Source of the DNA: Marivirga arenosa
GTDB taxonomy: Bacteria > Bacteroidota > Bacteroidia > Cytophagales > Cyclobacteriaceae
Direction: 5' to 3'
Length of the DNA: 64,000 bases
Assembly: GCF_030503895.2 (NCBI RefSeq)
Contig: NZ_CP129970.2
Location: 684,001-748,000 of the forward strand
In this document: positions 49,801 through 60,845 of the stretch, piece by piece
Layout: each line of letters starts with the position of its first letter
Position numbering within the stretch: position 1 is the first letter of the stretch
Notes under the pieces: model-generated
What the model saw: the letters and a program-made list of their open reading frames with translations, nothing else
Told to the model about the DNA's origin: nothing
Database searches by the model: none
Position numbers and translations under genes: made by a program

Positions 49801-51115
49801 TGTTTAATAATACAGGATGTCCTTTCATCACATTCTCCAAAATATCCCAAACTACCGGATCTTTACGGTCAACGATTTTCTTCGCTGATTTAACCGTTTT
49901 AACAATTCCTCTTTCAATTAATTTACGGATGATAAATGGCTTGAATAGCTCAGCTGCCATATTTTTAGGCAAACCGCATTCATGCATTTTTAACTCAGGT
50001 CCTACTACAATTACAGAACGACCAGAGTAATCAACCCTTTTACCTAATAAGTTTTGACGGAATCTACCTTGCTTACCTTTCAACATATCTGAAAGTGATT
50101 TCAAGGCTCTGTTTCCATCAGATCTTACAGCGTTAACTTTTCTAGAGTTATCGAATAATGAATCAACGGCTTCCTGCAACATTCTCTTCTCATTTCTAAG
50201 AATTACTTCAGGAGCTTTGATATCGATCAATCTTTTCAGACGGTTATTTCTGATGATAACTCTTCTGTATAAATCATTTAAATCAGAAGTAGCAAAACGA
50301 CCACCATCTAATGGAACTAAAGGTCTTAGTTCTGGCGGAATTACTGGCACCATTCTGATGATCATCCATTCAGGACGATTTTCAATTCTTGTTCTTGCAT
50401 CACGGAAGGCTTCAACTACTCTCAATCTTTTTAAAGCTTCAGCTTTTCTTTGTTGAGAAGTATCAGTAGCTGCCTGATGTCTTAATTCGTATGATAATTC
50501 ATCTAATTGGATTCTGCTTAAAAGCATATCTAATGCTTCAGCACCCATTTTAGCGATGAATTTGTTTGGATCATCATCATCTAACTGTTGATTTTCTCTA
50601 GGTAATTTATCTAAAATATCTAGATACTCATCTTCTGTTAAGAAATCCATGTACGCAATACCATCCTCTTCTTTAACACCTGGCTGGATTACTACATATC
50701 TTTCGTAATAAATGATTTGGTCTAATTTCTTAGTAGGTAAACCTAGTAAGTAACCAATTTTATTAGGTAGAGATTTGAAGTACCAAATGTGAGCAACTGG
50801 AACCACTAGCTCAATATGGCCCATTCTCTCTCTACGTACTTTTTTCTCTGTTACTTCAACCCCACATCTATCACAGATAATCCCTTTATATCTGATTCTT
50901 TTATATTTACCACAATGACATTCCCAGTCTTTTACAGGACCGAATATTCTTTCACAGAATAAACCACCCATTTCCGGCTTATAAGTACGGTAATTGATGG
51001 TTTCTGGCTGAGTGACCTCACCATGAGAACTTTCCAGAATAGACTCTGGAGAAGCCAAACTAATGGTGATTTTTGAAAAGTCAGTGTTGATTTTTTTGTT
51101 TTTTTTGAACGCCAT
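46817..51115 (-). CDS. rpoC: RNA polymerase beta' subunit
   Basis: 1432 residues. The N-terminal zinc ribbon ([20 protein letters not shown]) and the active-site [19 protein letters not shown] are intact, as are the trigger-loop region and the second Cys cluster ([13 protein letters not shown]). Length matches Bacteroidota. Starts 51 bases after the rpoB stop. Confidence 0.99.
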   Translation of the reverse strand: MAFKKNKKINTDFSKITISLASPESILESSHGEVTQPETINYRTYKPEMGGLFCERIFGPVKDWECHCGKYKRIRYKGIICDRCGVEVTEKKVRRERMGHIELVVPVAHIWYFKSLPNKIGYLLGLPTKKLDQIIYYERYVVIQPGVKEEDGIAYMDFLTEDEYLDILDKLPRENQQLDDDDPNKFIAKMGAEALDMLLSRIQLDELSYELRHQAATDTSQQRKAEALKRLRVVEAFRDARTRIENRPEWMIIRMVPVIPPELRPLVPLDGGRFATSDLNDLYRRVIIRNNRLKRLIDIKAPEVILRNEKRMLQEAVDSLFDNSRKVNAVRSDGNRALKSLSDMLKGKQGRFRQNLLGKRVDYSGRSVIVVGPELKMHECGLPKNMAAELFKPFIIRKLIERGIVKTVKSAKKIVDRKDPVVWDILENVMKGHPVLLNRAPTLHRLGIQAFQPKLIEGKAIQLHPLACTAFNADFDGDQMAVHVPLGHEAILEASTLMLSSHNILNPANGAPITVPSQDMVLGLYYVSKGRKSTEEEPVAGEGKIFYSAEEVIIAINEKKVSKHAHIKLRTYVRNAEGELERKIIDTVAGRVIFNESVPEEVGYIDQLLTKKNLQGIIAHVYKLAGSAKTAKFLDDIKELGFQNAYKGGLSMGLGDIMVPEVKDTLVEQAKEEVDAVWNNYLMGLITDNERYNQVIDIWTRINSQLTNTLMQQLEEDNQGFNSIYMMMHSGARGSREQIRQLGGMRGLMAKPQKNLAGSVGGIIENPILSNFREGLDVIEYFISTHGARKGLADTALKTADAGYLTRRLVDVAQDVVVNEVDCGTLRGLVVSALKDNDEIVESLAERILGRVSVHDIYHPQTDELIVESGETITDEICDKIDEALIEEVEIRSVLTCETRQGVCSKCYGRNLATSKIAQKGDSVGVIAAQSIGEPGTQLTLRTFHVGGTASNIAVEATIKAKTAGVVEFEDLRAIQSTDDEGESRTVVMGRSGEIKIIDPKSKKVLMSNHVPYSATLKVKEGEKVEKDQELCFWDPYNAVILSEFEGVTEFESIEEGITYKEESDEQTGHREKVIIDTKDKTKNPAVIVNTKGQDPKTYNIPVGAHLSVDEGAKIKPGQILAKIPRSTSKSKDITGGLPRVTELFEARNPSNPAVVSEIDGVVTFGGIKRGNREIFIESKDGVKKRYLVSLSKHILVQDNDFVKAGYALSDGATTPNDILSIKGPTAVQEYIVNEIQEVYRLQGVKINDKHIEVIVRQMMQKVQVLESGDTTFLPNQVVDRFVFREENDRILDMKVVTDAGDSPNLKPGQIISARKLRDENSTLKRKDMKLVKTRDAEPAVSKPTLQGITQSSLGTESFISAASFQETTKVLSEASIRGKADHLLGLKENVIVGHLIPAGTGLKDWTEMIVGSKEELDSMKESKVAEEKTEA

Positions 51116-51166
51116 AATAAATGTATCTAAATGGGGCCATTAAAGACCCCGATAAAACAATTGAAA

Positions 51167-54100
51167 TTAGTCTAAAGTGATTTCTAATGCTAAACCTCTT
51201 AATTCATGAACCAATACATTGAATGATTCCGGAATATTTGGTTTACCCATATTTTCACCTTTAACAATAGCTTCATAGGCTTTAGCTCTTCCAATCACAT
51301 CATCAGATTTGATTGTAAGAATCTCTTGTAGAACATGAGAAGCACCAAATGCCTCTAATGCCCAAACCTCCATCTCACCAAAACGCTGACCACCAAATTG
51401 AGCTTTACCACCCAATGGTTGCTGTGTAATTAATGAGTAAGGTCCGATAGAACGAGCATGCATCTTGTCATCAATTAAGTGACCTAATTTCAGCATGTAA
51501 ATAACTCCAACCGTTACTTTTTGATCGAATCTATCACCTGTTAATCCGTCATATAAATGTGTTCTACCAAATTCAGGCAATCCAGCTTCCGCTAACTCTG
51601 CTGATACCTCATCTGAAGTAGCACCATCAAAAATAGGAGTCGCATATTTACGTCCTAATTTTAATCCGGCCCAACCTAATACAGTTTCATAAATCTGACC
51701 AATGTTCATCCTTGATGGTACACCTAGTGGATTCAATACGATATCTACTGGAGTTCCATCTTCTAAGAATGGCATATCTTCATCACGAACAATCTTAGCT
51801 ACCACACCTTTGTTACCGTGACGACCCGCCATCTTATCACCTACTTTTAATTTACGTTTCTTAGCAACATAAACTTTTGCAAGCTGAACGATTCCTGCTG
51901 GTAATTCATCCCCTACTTCAATCGTAAATCTCTCTCTCTTGAATTTACCGGCAATCTCGTTACGTCTCTTATTGTAATTTCTTACTAAATCAACGATTAG
52001 CTTATTGATATTGTCATCATCAGTCCAGTTATCAAGAATTAAGTCAGAAATTAAGTTTACTTCTTCAGGAACATTGTAATTACTTTCATCTCTGTAGATA
52101 TTTTTCTCAGGGAATAAGTTTTTCTCAATGTTATTTCTAGTGAACTTAACACCTTTACTCATGATCTCATCACCAAACTTATGTTTGATTCCTTGTGATG
52201 TCTTACCTTCTAATAATTCAGTAAGTTTTTCAATCTTGAGCTCTCTTAACTTTAATAATTGACGACTATACTCTTTTCCTAGAACTTCTACTTCTTTCTT
52301 AGCAGCAGCTCTACCTTCTTTATCTTTTTTGTGTCTTGCGAAAAGCTTAGTATCAATTACAACTCCTCTTAAAGATGGAGAAGCTTTCATTGAAGCATCT
52401 TTAACATCACCAGCCTTATCACCGAAGATAGCTCTTAGTAGCTTTTCTTCAGGGGTTGGATCTGTTTCACCTTTAGGTGTAATCTTACCAATTAAAATAT
52501 CACCTTCTTTGATTTCAGTACCTGTTCTGATGATACCATTTTCATCAAGGTTTTTAACTGCTTCTTCACTTACGTTAGGAATTTCAGAAGTTAATTCTTC
52601 TTCACCTCTTTTTGTATCTCTAACCTCTAGTTCAAATTCTTCAATGTGAATAGAAGTAAATATATCATCACGAACAACTCTTTCAGAGATTACAATCGCA
52701 TCCTCGAAGTTGTATCCTTGCCAAGGCATGAAGGCAACTTTCATATTTCTACCAATAGCTAACTCACCTTTCTCAGTAGCATAACCATCACATAGAATCT
52801 GACCTTTAGTTACTCTATCACCTTTGTAAACGATAGATCTAAGGTTTATCGTAGTATTTTGATTTGTTCTTCTGAATTTGATTAAGTCATATACTCTTTC
52901 ATCATCATCAAAGGAAACTAATTTTTCCTCTTCTGTCATGTCATACTTAATCACAATCTTAGTGGCATCCACAAAAGTAACTACACCATCCTTTTCAGCA
53001 ACAATCATACTTCTAGAATCGCTAGCTACTCGGCCTTCTAAACCAGTACCTACAATAGGTGCTTCAGGTCTCAATAAAGGAACTGCTTGGCGCTGCATGT
53101 TTGATCCCATCAAAGCACGGTTTGCATCATCATGCTCCAAGAATGGAATCATAGAAGCTGCAACTGATACAATTTGGTTAGGAGCAATATCCATGTAAGA
53201 AAGCTCTTTTGGCTCTAATACTGGGAAGTCACCTTCAAATCTAGCTTTTACTCTATCGTTCAAATATTTACCTGAATCATCAATTGGAGCGTTAGCCTGG
53301 GCGATGTTGTGGTCATCTTCTTCTTCAGCAGTTAAGTATAATACGTTACCGCTCATGTCTACTTTACCATTTTCAACTTTTCTATATGGGGTTTCGATGA
53401 ATCCCATATTGTTTACTTTGGCATGAACACATAAAGAAGATATCAAACCAATGTTTGGACCTTCAGGAGTTTCAATCGTACATAATCTACCGTAGTGAGT
53501 ATAGTGAACATCACGAACCTCAAAACCAGCACGTTCTCTTGATAAACCACCTGGTCCTAAAGCAGACATTCTTCTTTTATGAGTTACCTCAGATAATGGG
53601 TTCGTTTGATCCATAAATTGAGATAACTGGTTAGTACCAAAGAATGAGTTAATAACAGAAGATAATGTTCTAGCATTGATCAAATCAACAGGCTTGAAGT
53701 CTTCATTATCTCTTACATTCATTCTCTCACGGATAGTTCTAGCCATTCTAGCTAAACCTACTCCAAACTGCGCATATAATTGCTCACCAACAGTTCTAAC
53801 TCTTCTGTTACTTAAGTGATCGATATCATCAACAATAGCTTTAGAGTTTATCAAACCAATTAGGTATTTAACAATGTGAATAATATCCACTTTTGTTAAA
53901 ACTTTAGTATCAGCTTCAATATCTAAGCCTAATTTTTTGTTGATTCTATATCTACCAACTTCACCTAAATCATATCTCTTTTCAGAGAAAAATAAGTTTT
54001 GGATAATCTCTCTTGCAGTAGCCTCATCAGGAGCCTCGGTATTTCTAAGCTGACGATAAATTTGTTCTACTGCCTCTTTTTCAGAGTTTGAGTTATCTTT

Positions 54101-55039
54101 TTGTAATGTATTATATACAATGCTGTAATCAGTGATATTTACATCAGTTCTATGTAAAATAATAGATTTAACACCAGCATCTAAGATTAAGTCAATATCT
54201 TCTTCCTCAATTACTGAGTCTCTTTCTAAAAGAACTTCATTTCTATCGATAGATACAACTTCTCCTGTATCTTCATCCACGAAATCCTCTGTCCATGTTT
54301 TAAGAACTCTTGCAGCAAGTTTTCTTCCGATAACTTTCTTTAATGCCGCTTTCGTACCTTCTACTTCTTCAGAAAGATTGAAAAGATCTAAAATATCTTT
54401 ATCAGAACCATAACCGATAGCACGTAATAATGTAGTAACAGGGAATTTCTTCTTTCTGTCGATGTAGGCATACATCACATTATTAACATCTGTAGCAAAT
54501 TCAATCCAAGATCCTTTGAATGGGATAATTCTCGCAGAATATAATTTAGTACCGTTTGTGTGTTTACTTTGAGCAAAGAACACACCTGGTGATCTGTGTA
54601 ATTGAGATACAATAACACGCTCAGCTCCATTAATAATGAAAGAGCCCTTTTCTGTCATGTAAGGGATATTCCCTAAGAATACCTCTTGCTCAATTGTTTC
54701 AAAGTCTTCATTGTCCTCATCATTGCAAATTAATCTTAATTTTGCTTTTAAAGGAACTGAATAAGTTAAACCTCTATCGATACAACCATCAATATCATAT
54801 TTTGGTGGGTCAACTAGATAGTCAACGAATTCTAGAACAAAGTTTTCTCTAGAATCTGAAATTGGAAAGTTTTCTTGGAATACTTTAAAAATTCCTTCTT
54901 CAGCTCGTTTTTCAGCAGGAGTTTCCAATTGGAAAAAATCCTTAAATGATTGGAGTTGAACATCAAGGAAATCAGGATAATCAATTACTGTTTTAATTGA
55001 CGAGAAATTGATTCTTTCAGATTGATTTATATTAGCCAA
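51167..55039 (-). CDS. rpoB: RNA polymerase beta subunit
   Basis: 1290 residues. The rifampicin region ([20 protein letters not shown] then [20 protein letters not shown]) carries the sensitive-type Asp, His and Ser residues. The C-terminal clamp contacts ([20 protein letters not shown]) are present. It follows a 171-bp structured spacer after rplL. Confidence 0.99.
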   Translation of the reverse strand: MANINQSERINFSSIKTVIDYPDFLDVQLQSFKDFFQLETPAEKRAEEGIFKVFQENFPISDSRENFVLEFVDYLVDPPKYDIDGCIDRGLTYSVPLKAKLRLICNDEDNEDFETIEQEVFLGNIPYMTEKGSFIINGAERVIVSQLHRSPGVFFAQSKHTNGTKLYSARIIPFKGSWIEFATDVNNVMYAYIDRKKKFPVTTLLRAIGYGSDKDILDLFNLSEEVEGTKAALKKVIGRKLAARVLKTWTEDFVDEDTGEVVSIDRNEVLLERDSVIEEEDIDLILDAGVKSIILHRTDVNITDYSIVYNTLQKDNSNSEKEAVEQIYRQLRNTEAPDEATAREIIQNLFFSEKRYDLGEVGRYRINKKLGLDIEADTKVLTKVDIIHIVKYLIGLINSKAIVDDIDHLSNRRVRTVGEQLYAQFGVGLARMARTIRERMNVRDNEDFKPVDLINARTLSSVINSFFGTNQLSQFMDQTNPLSEVTHKRRMSALGPGGLSRERAGFEVRDVHYTHYGRLCTIETPEGPNIGLISSLCVHAKVNNMGFIETPYRKVENGKVDMSGNVLYLTAEEEDDHNIAQANAPIDDSGKYLNDRVKARFEGDFPVLEPKELSYMDIAPNQIVSVAASMIPFLEHDDANRALMGSNMQRQAVPLLRPEAPIVGTGLEGRVASDSRSMIVAEKDGVVTFVDATKIVIKYDMTEEEKLVSFDDDERVYDLIKFRRTNQNTTINLRSIVYKGDRVTKGQILCDGYATEKGELAIGRNMKVAFMPWQGYNFEDAIVISERVVRDDIFTSIHIEEFELEVRDTKRGEEELTSEIPNVSEEAVKNLDENGIIRTGTEIKEGDILIGKITPKGETDPTPEEKLLRAIFGDKAGDVKDASMKASPSLRGVVIDTKLFARHKKDKEGRAAAKKEVEVLGKEYSRQLLKLRELKIEKLTELLEGKTSQGIKHKFGDEIMSKGVKFTRNNIEKNLFPEKNIYRDESNYNVPEEVNLISDLILDNWTDDDNINKLIVDLVRNYNKRRNEIAGKFKRERFTIEVGDELPAGIVQLAKVYVAKKRKLKVGDKMAGRHGNKGVVAKIVRDEDMPFLEDGTPVDIVLNPLGVPSRMNIGQIYETVLGWAGLKLGRKYATPIFDGATSDEVSAELAEAGLPEFGRTHLYDGLTGDRFDQKVTVGVIYMLKLGHLIDDKMHARSIGPYSLITQQPLGGKAQFGGQRFGEMEVWALEAFGASHVLQEILTIKSDDVIGRAKAYEAIVKGENMGKPNIPESFNVLVHELRGLALEITLD

Positions 55040-55074
55040 GGCTCTGAATATTTAAAGTTTTTGTAAATCTATAA

Positions 55075-55165
55075 AGTGCGAAACGCACTGTCCTGTTTCG
55101 TAAATTAGTACAAACAGGAAAAGACCTGACCCCGATATTGAATTATCAATATCGGGGACCAGGCC
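55075..55165 (-). promoter_or_regulatory. Structured rplL-rpoB spacer with three hairpins (candidate attenuator)
   Basis: Three consecutive stems lie between rplL and rpoB. The first (55123-55165) pairs CCCCGATATTG with CAATATCGGGG and extends by seven more pairs including G-U. The second (55092-55118) pairs CCTGTTT with AAACAGG around 13 bases. The third (55075-55089) is AGTGCG-AAA-CGCACT. A TTTT follows the first stem on the transcript. In E. coli the same gap holds an attenuator and an RNase III site; a similar role here is inference. Confidence 0.6.
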
Positions 55166-55210
55166 TAATTTCTTGGGCAGAAATCAGTTAACCCTTTCAG
55201 GATCAACTTA

Positions 55211-55588
55211 TTACTTTAATTCTACTTCTGCTCCAGCTTCTTCAAGTTGCTTTTTAAGCGCCTCTGCTTCGTCTTTAGCTACTCCTTCTTTTACAGCTTT
55301 AGGAGCACCGTCAACTAATTCTTTTGCTTCTTTCAAGCCTAAACCAGTTAATTCTTTAACTGCTTTAACAACTTGTAATTTAGCAGATCCTGCAGAATTT
55401 AAGATTACATCAAAAGATGATTTCTCTTCTGCTGCATCGCCTCCGCCAGCACCACCAGCTGCCATAACAGGAGCTGCAGCTGCTGCAGGTTCGATACCGT
55501 GTGTTTCTTTTAGGTAATCAGCAAGTTCATTAACTTCTTTTACTGTTAATTCTACTAATTGATCTCCAATTGCTTTGATATCAGCCAT
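55211..55588 (-). CDS. rplL: 50S ribosomal protein L7/L12
   Basis: 125 residues: N-terminal dimerisation helices, an Ala/Gly-rich hinge (about 33-50, [16 protein letters not shown]) and the C-terminal factor-binding domain ([20 protein letters not shown]). Forms the stalk that recruits GTPase factors. Confidence 0.98.
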   Translation of the reverse strand: MADIKAIGDQLVELTVKEVNELADYLKETHGIEPAAAAAPVMAAGGAGGGDAAEEKSSFDVILNSAGSAKLQVVKAVKELTGLGLKEAKELVDGAPKAVKEGVAKDEAEALKKQLEEAGAEVELK

Positions 55589-55634
55589 GATTGTGTTATT
55601 TAAATTTTAATGATTTTGTTCTGTAAATTGTTAA

Positions 55635-56165
55635 TTATTGTGCTCTTTCTTCAAGTGCTTTTACTAATCCTGAAACAGTATGTCCTCCGCTTTGTAGTGC
55701 AGAAATAACATTCTTAGCAGGTGACTGTAGTAATCCAACAATGTCACCAAGCATATCTTTCTTAGATTTAAGCTCGCTAAGTGGTGTTAAGTGCTCAGCA
55801 CCCACGTAAACATCTGTATCTATAGCAGCAGCTTTAAGTAAAGGCTTTTCAGTATCGTTTTTCTTATGGAATTCTTTAATCACCTTAGCAGGTGCATTAC
55901 CTACTTCAGGAGAAAATAAAATTCCTGAGAAACCTTTTAATGATCCAAACATTGCAGAGTAATCTTCTTCTTGATTCTCCAATGCTTTCTGAATCAAGGA
56001 ATTCTTTACTACTTTGTATTCTAATCCTCTTTCAAAAACAAGTTGTCTAAAGGCATTAGTTTCTGCAACAGTCATTCCTGAACCATCAGCCAGATAAAAA
56101 TGCGGATTTTCCGTGAATTTACCTGTTAGTTCCTCTATAAGTTGTCCTTTTTCCTTTCTAGTCAT
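55635..56165 (-). CDS. rplJ: 50S ribosomal protein L10
   Basis: 176 residues: MTRKEKGQLIEELTGKF, ADGSGMTVAETNAFRQLVFE, YKVVKNSLIQKALENQ. Base of the L7/L12 stalk. Only one base separates it from rplA, so there is no room for the L10 leader known from E. coli. Confidence 0.97.
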   Translation of the reverse strand: MTRKEKGQLIEELTGKFTENPHFYLADGSGMTVAETNAFRQLVFERGLEYKVVKNSLIQKALENQEEDYSAMFGSLKGFSGILFSPEVGNAPAKVIKEFHKKNDTEKPLLKAAAIDTDVYVGAEHLTPLSELKSKKDMLGDIVGLLQSPAKNVISALQSGGHTVSGLVKALEERAQ

Positions 56166-56166
56166 A

Positions 56167-56865
56167 TTAAATTCCAGCTATAGAGTTTTTGTCAATAGAG
56201 ATTCCCTTGCTCATCGTAGACGACATGGTCATGCTCATAAAATACGTACCTTTAGAAGAAGCTGGTTTCAGCTTCGCTAAAGTCTGAATTAATTCATTAG
56301 CATTCTCAGCAATTTTCTCTTTCGAGAAGGAAGCTTTACCGATACTTGCGTGAATAATCCCGAACTTGTCCACCTTAAAGTCAATTTTACCTGACTTTAC
56401 TTCTTGGACCGCCTTTCCAACGTCAAGCGTAACAGTTCCTGACTTTGGATTTGGCATCAGACCTCTTGGCCCTAGTACTTTACCTAATCTACCTACTTTT
56501 GCCATAACAGTAGGCATAGTTACAATGATATCTATATCAGTCCAACCACCTTCGATCTTTTTGATGTAATCATCAAGACCTACGTAATCAGCACCTGCAT
56601 CTTTAGCTTCCTGCTCTTTGTCAGGAGTAACTAAAGCTAATACTTTAACATCTTTACCTGTTCCGTGAGGAAGAGCAACAACACCTCTAACCATTTGATC
56701 AGCTTTACGAGGGTCAACTCCTAATCTTATGTCAAGGTCAACAGACGCATCAAACTTAGTTGTTGTAATTTCTTTTACTAATGCAGAAGCTTCATCTAAA
56801 GCGTATGCTTTTGTAGAATCAACTTTTTCAGCTGCAATTTTTTGATTTTTAGTAAGCTTTGCCAT
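56167..56865 (-). CDS. rplA: 50S ribosomal protein L1
   Basis: 232 residues: [20 protein letters not shown] and the signature [20 protein letters not shown]. Forms the mobile L1 stalk at the E site; in E. coli it represses the rplKA operon. Confidence 0.98.
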   Translation of the reverse strand: MAKLTKNQKIAAEKVDSTKAYALDEASALVKEITTTKFDASVDLDIRLGVDPRKADQMVRGVVALPHGTGKDVKVLALVTPDKEQEAKDAGADYVGLDDYIKKIEGGWTDIDIIVTMPTVMAKVGRLGKVLGPRGLMPNPKSGTVTLDVGKAVQEVKSGKIDFKVDKFGIIHASIGKASFSKEKIAENANELIQTLAKLKPASSKGTYFMSMTMSSTMSKGISIDKNSIAGI

Positions 56866-56877
56866 TTTACCTATTGT

Positions 56878-57321
56878 TTAAGAATTCCAAGGAGCAGTTC
56901 CTGTAACTTTAATACCCATGCTTCTCGCAGTACCTGCAACCTGACGCATAGCTGACTCAATTTTGAATGCATTTAAGTCTTGCATTTTTGTTTCAGCGAT
57001 TTCTTTAACTTGATCCCAAGTTACAGAACCAACTTTGTTACGGTTTGGCTCAGCAGAACCCTTTTTCTTCTTAGAAGCTTCTAATAGAAGTACTGGAGCT
57101 GGTGGAGTTTTAATTACAAAGTCAAATGATTTGTCTTTGTAAATAGTAATCACTACCGGCAATACTTGTCCAGCTTTGTCCTGAGTTCTTCCATTAAATT
57201 GCTTACAGAACTCCATAATGTTAAGTCCTTTACTACCTAAAGCAGGACCTACGGGAGGTGACGGATTGGCAGCTCCCCCTTTAATCTGTAATTTCAGATA
57301 TCCACTTATTTCCTTAGCCAT
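56878..57321 (-). CDS. rplK: 50S ribosomal protein L11
   Basis: 147 residues: [20 protein letters not shown] then [15 protein letters not shown], and the C-terminal signature [10 protein letters not shown]. GTPase-centre protein and thiopeptide target. Five bases after nusG. Confidence 0.98.
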   Translation of the reverse strand: MAKEISGYLKLQIKGGAANPSPPVGPALGSKGLNIMEFCKQFNGRTQDKAGQVLPVVITIYKDKSFDFVIKTPPAPVLLLEASKKKKGSAEPNRNKVGSVTWDQVKEIAETKMQDLNAFKIESAMRQVAGTARSMGIKVTGTAPWNS

Positions 57322-57325
57322 CTTG

Positions 57326-57883
57326 CTATTCTGTTTTTTCTACTTGCATGTAATTCAATTCCACCGGAGTATTTCGACCAAAGATCTTAACCATTACATT
57401 AAGTTTCTTTCTTTCTTCAAATACCTCCTCAACTGATCCAGTAAATCCGCTGAATGGTCCATCCATCACTTTAACTGATTCCCCTACTATATAAGGAGTG
57501 CTCAGTTTTTCATCCATTTCTTCAGTTTCATCTACTTTCCCTAGAATTCGATTCACTTCATTTTGTCTTAAAGGAACCGGTTCTTTTTCATCACCTTGCC
57601 CACCAAGAAATCCTATTACTCCAGGAATACTTGTAATGGCGTGATGCGCTTCACCATTAGTAATGTCAGCTGATACAAAAACGTAACCAGGAAAAAAATT
57701 CTTTTCTCTAACACGTTTCTTACCATTCCTCATTTCATATACCTTTTCTGTAGGGATAAGAATTTGAGGAATAAATTCTTCTATTTTTTGACGAGCAATT
57801 TCATTCTCAAGATAAGTTTTAATCTTCTTCTCTTGACCACTAATTACTCTTAAAACGTACCATTTATATTCTGACATTATCAA
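57326..57883 (-). CDS. nusG: Transcription termination/antitermination factor NusG
   Basis: 185 residues: NGN domain ([28 protein letters not shown]) and a C-terminal KOW domain ([20 protein letters not shown]). It is coupled to RNA polymerase and ribosomes. An ATG two codons in (MSEYKW) is the probable true start, since MIM is an unusual beginning. Confidence 0.97.
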   Translation of the reverse strand: MIMSEYKWYVLRVISGQEKKIKTYLENEIARQKIEEFIPQILIPTEKVYEMRNGKKRVREKNFFPGYVFVSADITNGEAHHAITSIPGVIGFLGGQGDEKEPVPLRQNEVNRILGKVDETEEMDEKLSTPYIVGESVKVMDGPFSGFTGSVEEVFEERKKLNVMVKIFGRNTPVELNYMQVEKTE

Positions 57884-57896
57884 TATATCTTAAATG

Positions 57897-58088
57897 CTAA
57901 AATGCATTATAAAACCATTCCATTGCATTATCGAATGCCAAATCAATAACACCGATTAAAAGGGCAAAAACTAAAGCTCCCACCAAAACCAAAATAGAAC
58001 TATTTTGTAATTTGCTGTAAGTAGGCCATGTTACTTTGTATCGCATTTCTGACCAAGATTCTTTTAAGAATAAACTAAGTTTTTGCAT
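57897..58088 (-). CDS. secE: Preprotein translocase subunit SecE
   Basis: 63 residues with a cytoplasmic amphipathic helix (FLKESWSEMRYKVTWPTYSK) and a single membrane helix (about 30-52). This is the short SecE form. It is co-transcribed with tRNA-Trp upstream and nusG downstream. Confidence 0.95.
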   Translation of the reverse strand: MQKLSLFLKESWSEMRYKVTWPTYSKLQNSSILVLVGALVFALLIGVIDLAFDNAMEWFYNAF

Positions 58089-58109
58089 CTTATTAATGTG
58101 TTAAAATTG

Positions 58110-58182
58110 CACGGGTGGAGGGACTCGAACCCCCAGCCAATGGTTTTGGAGACCATTACTCTACCAATTGAGCTACACCCGT
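58110..58182 (-). tRNA. tRNA-Trp (CCA anticodon)
   Basis: 73 bases. Acceptor ACGGGTG pairs with CACCCGT; D-arm AGCTCAATTGGTAGAGT; anticodon stem ATGGT/ACCAT with loop CTCCAAA; T-loop GGTTCGAGTCC. The 3' CCA is not encoded. It lies between tuf and secE, a common bacterial placement. Confidence 0.95.
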
Positions 58183-58210
58183 AAATACCAATGCAACTCA
58201 AAATGGTCTG

Positions 58211-58242
58211 CAAAGGTAGATAAAAGTTTTATAAGAAACAAA
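58211..58242 (-). promoter_or_regulatory. Promoter of the tRNA-Trp / secE-nusG-rpl unit
   Basis: Minus-strand TTTG (58242-58239), 20 bp, then TACCTTTG (58218-58211), a full consensus match. The -33 element overlaps the T-run of the tuf terminator. Confidence 0.65.
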
Positions 58243-58269
58243 TGCGCTCCGACAATATCGAGAGCGCAT
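58242..58269 (-). terminator. Intrinsic terminator after tuf
   Basis: ATGCGCTC and GAGCGCAT form a perfect 8-bp stem with a 12-base loop, followed on the minus strand by TTGTTTCTT, 28 bases after the tuf stop. Confidence 0.75.
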
Positions 58270-58297
58270 CGTTTAATTTATTTTTATATCTTAAATA

Positions 58298-59485
58298 TTA
58301 GTCTAAGATTTCAGTTACCTGACCAGCACCTACAGTTCTACCACCTTCACGGATAGCGAAACGTAAACCTTTTTCACAAGCAACTTTGTTGATCAAGTTC
58401 ACCTCAATTGTAACGTTATCACCTGGCATAACCATTTCAACGTTTTCAGGAAGCATGATCTCACCAGTAACGTCAGTTGTTCTTAAATAGAACTGTGGAC
58501 GGTACTTGTTAAAGAATGGAGTATGACGTCCACCTTCGTCTTTAGACAATACGTAAACCTCAGCTTTGAAATGCGCGTGTGGCGTTACAGAACCTGGTTT
58601 ACAGATAATCATACCTCTTTTAATTTGAGCTTTCTCAATACCTCTTAATAAAAGACCTACGTTATCACCAGCTTCACCTCTATCTAAAATTTTACGGAAC
58701 ATCTCAACACCAGTAACAGTTGATTTCAATCCTTCAGCTCCCATACCGATTAAGTCTACAGGATCACCTGAGTTGATAACACCTCTCTCGATTCTACCAG
58801 TAGCAACAGTACCACGACCAGTAATAGAGAATACGTCTTCAACAGGCATTAAGAAATCTTTGTCAGTTAAACGCTCTGGTAATGGAATATAATCATCAAC
58901 AGCTTGCATTAACTCATCAATTTTAGCAACCCACTCAGCTTCACCATTTAAAGCACCTAAAGCAGATCCTTGTACAACTGGTAAATCATCACCTGGGAAT
59001 TCATAGAAAGAAAGTAATTCTCTAACTTCCATTTCTACTAATTCTAATAATTCAGCATCATCTACTAAGTCAACTTTGTTTAAGAAAGCAACAACAGCAG
59101 GAACACCTACCTGACGAGCTAAAAGGATGTGCTCACGTGTTTGTGGCATTGGACCATCAGTAGCAGCAACTACTAAGATAGCTCCATCCATTTGAGCAGC
59201 ACCAGTAACCATATTTTTCACGTAATCCGCGTGACCTGGACAGTCAACGTGAGCATAGTGACGGTTTTCTGTAGCGTACTCAACGTGTGAAGAGTTAATT
59301 GTAATACCTCTTTCTTTCTCTTCAGGTGCGTTATCAATTGAAGAGAAATCTCTTGCATCAGCAAATCCTTTATCAGATAATACTTTACAGATTGCTGCAG
59401 TTAATGTAGTTTTACCATGATCCACGTGACCGATAGTACCGATATTCACGTGTGGTTTCGAACGGTCAAAGGTTTCTTTAGCCAT
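58298..59485 (-). CDS. tuf: Elongation factor Tu
   Basis: 395 residues: P-loop [14 protein letters not shown], switch [18 protein letters not shown] and SALGAL guanine motifs, domains II and III ending in [14 protein letters not shown]. Delivers aminoacyl-tRNA to the ribosome. It follows three tRNA genes with no terminator between, so the transcript is probably a mixed tRNA-mRNA, as in E. coli tufB. Confidence 0.99.
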   Translation of the reverse strand: MAKETFDRSKPHVNIGTIGHVDHGKTTLTAAICKVLSDKGFADARDFSSIDNAPEEKERGITINSSHVEYATENRHYAHVDCPGHADYVKNMVTGAAQMDGAILVVAATDGPMPQTREHILLARQVGVPAVVAFLNKVDLVDDAELLELVEMEVRELLSFYEFPGDDLPVVQGSALGALNGEAEWVAKIDELMQAVDDYIPLPERLTDKDFLMPVEDVFSITGRGTVATGRIERGVINSGDPVDLIGMGAEGLKSTVTGVEMFRKILDRGEAGDNVGLLLRGIEKAQIKRGMIICKPGSVTPHAHFKAEVYVLSKDEGGRHTPFFNKYRPQFYLRTTDVTGEIMLPENVEMVMPGDNVTIEVNLINKVACEKGLRFAIREGGRTVGAGQVTEILD

Positions 59486-59545
59486 ATTTGAAAAATCCTC
59501 AGTTTAGTTAAAATTTATAATATATTTATTCAATAACACTGATTG

Positions 59546-59617
59546 AGCCAACGAGGGGATTTGAACCCCCGACCTCTTCCTTACCAAGGAAGCACTCTAC
59601 CCCTGAGCTACATCGGC
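59546..59617 (-). tRNA. tRNA-Thr (GGT anticodon)
   Basis: 72 bases. Acceptor GCCGATG pairs with CGTTGGC (two G-U pairs); anticodon stem CTTCC/GGAAG with loop TTGGTAA; T-loop GGTTCAAATCC. CCA is not encoded. Last tRNA before tuf. Confidence 0.93.
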
Positions 59618-59715
59618 TTGAAATCATTCAGTGCCTTTACAGGCACATCCTAACAAAGGCAGTGACGTTTCCGTTCTGCCTTTAATTTATCACCGAAATG
59701 CCTATTGTATTATAG

Positions 59716-59788
59716 AGCGGGAGACGAGGCTCGAACCCGCGACCTGCAGCTTGGAAGGCTGCCGCTCTACCAACTGAGCTACTCCCGC
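59716..59788 (-). tRNA. tRNA-Gly (TCC anticodon)
   Basis: 73 bases. Acceptor GCGGGAG pairs with CTCCCGC; anticodon stem GCAGC/GCTGC with loop CTTCCAA; T-loop GGTTCGAGCC. CCA is not encoded. Confidence 0.95.
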
Positions 59789-59843
59789 TTGTTTGAAGAT
59801 TTCTCTTCAATTATGTTCATTTAACTAATGTTAATCAACATTG

Positions 59844-59926
59844 TGGGGGAAACAGGATTCGAACCTGTGAAGTCATAAGACAACGGATTTACAGTCCGTC
59901 CCAGTTGGCCGCTTTGGTATTCCCCC
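59844..59926 (-). tRNA. tRNA-Tyr (GTA anticodon)
   Basis: 83 bases, a class II tRNA with a long variable arm. Acceptor GGGGGAA pairs with TTCCCCC; anticodon stem ACGGA/TCCGT with loop CTGTAAA; T-loop GGTTCGAATCC. First gene of the tRNA-tuf unit. Confidence 0.95.
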
Positions 59927-60274
59927 AATGGTTTCAATAAGCATTTCCTAAATCCCTTTCGTTTTAGGAAGTGCAAAATTATATGGATTTTATATTTTAT
60001 CAAACTTTAAAGCTAAAAAAGATTATTTTTTTTCAACTTTATGTTGTTCTGATTTCTTAAGCTCTGTGGTTCAGATTTTTACGTTCAAAAATTTTTTATG
60101 TAACCAGCAAATTTATTTGCTATTCTGAAATCAGGATGCAATACTAATCTAAAAATGGTTTCAAATCAAAGTATATGTATAAAGAATGAAGAAAATTTTA
60201 ATTCATTCCTCTTATTTTAAATCTAAATGTGTAAAATTTGATATGTGTTCCTATCTTCGTGTTAAATTTTAGTT
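59927..60274. other. Intergenic region between tRNA-Tyr and the biotin carrier gene
   Basis: About 350 AT-rich bases with no supportable gene. On the minus side is the tRNA-Tyr promoter (59974-60005). A perfect 16-base inverted repeat, AGCAAAT-TT-ATTTGCT, lies at 60106-60121, of unknown role. I see no clear consensus promoter for the plus-strand gene. Confidence 0.6.
59974..60005 (-). promoter_or_regulatory. Promoter of the tRNA-Tyr-Gly-Thr-tuf unit
   Basis: Minus-strand TTTG (60005-60002), 20 bp, then TAATTTTG (59981-59974), matching the TAnnTTTG consensus about 48 bases before tRNA-Tyr. Confidence 0.65.
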
Positions 60275-60775
60275 ATGTACGAGATCAAATTCAATCAATC
60301 TGAAAAAGAATATAAGCTTTCAACCAAAGAAGGCGATATATTTATAGAAGATGAAAAAGTAAACTGGGATATCAGTAAAACAGATCATCAATCATTTCAT
60401 ATTATATATAAGAACAAGACTTTCACAGCCCATGTAGATGAAATAGACTACGATAATAAAACATTCAAATTGCAATTGAATGGGAAAGTAGTTGAGCTTG
60501 AACTGAAAGATAAGATGGATCTTTTATTAGAAGAGATGGGGATTAGCGATATGGATTCTAATCAAGTAAATGATGTGAAAGCACCGATGCCAGGATTAAT
60601 TATAGATATTATGGTGGCTCCTGGAGATGAGGTAAAAAAAGGTGATCCGCTGTTAATTCTAGAAGCTATGAAAATGGAAAATGTGATTAAGGCTGAAGGA
60701 GATGGTACGATATCTGAAATTAAAGCCAATAAAGGCGATAGCGTAGAAAAAAATCAATTGATCATCCAATTCTAA
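60275..60775 (+). CDS. Biotin carboxyl carrier protein of an acyl-CoA carboxylase
   Basis: 166 residues. A C-terminal biotinyl-lipoyl domain (about 95-166) holds the biotinylation site EAMKMEN (Lys133), preceded by VKAPMPGLIIDIMVAPGDEV. The N-terminal ~85 residues form a beta-rich domain of the kind seen in propionyl/methylmalonyl-CoA carboxylase carriers of Bacteroidota. Partner carboxylase subunits are not in the window. It differs from AccB, which has a Pro/Ala linker. It is single. Confidence 0.85.
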   Translation: MYEIKFNQSEKEYKLSTKEGDIFIEDEKVNWDISKTDHQSFHIIYKNKTFTAHVDEIDYDNKTFKLQLNGKVVELELKDKMDLLLEEMGISDMDSNQVNDVKAPMPGLIIDIMVAPGDEVKKGDPLLILEAMKMENVIKAEGDGTISEIKANKGDSVEKNQLIIQF

Positions 60776-60845
60776 TTATTTGATTTATATTTAATATTGA
60801 ATTGGTATTTATAAATATACTTTAAAGTCTGCAACAATATAGCTT

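Noticed and set aside
53520-53580. Rifampicin-resistance changes in rpoB
   Set aside because: The Asp, His and Ser positions of the rifampicin pocket are all wild type by eye.
55173-55517. Ser/Ala-rich plus-strand frame opposite rplL
   Set aside because: It is a shadow of the Ala/Gly-rich L7/L12 hinge on the other strand.
59546-59926. Tandem tRNA genes as a possible integration hotspot
   Set aside because: No integrase, att-like direct repeat or foreign genes lie nearby; the cluster is the common tRNA-tuf arrangement.
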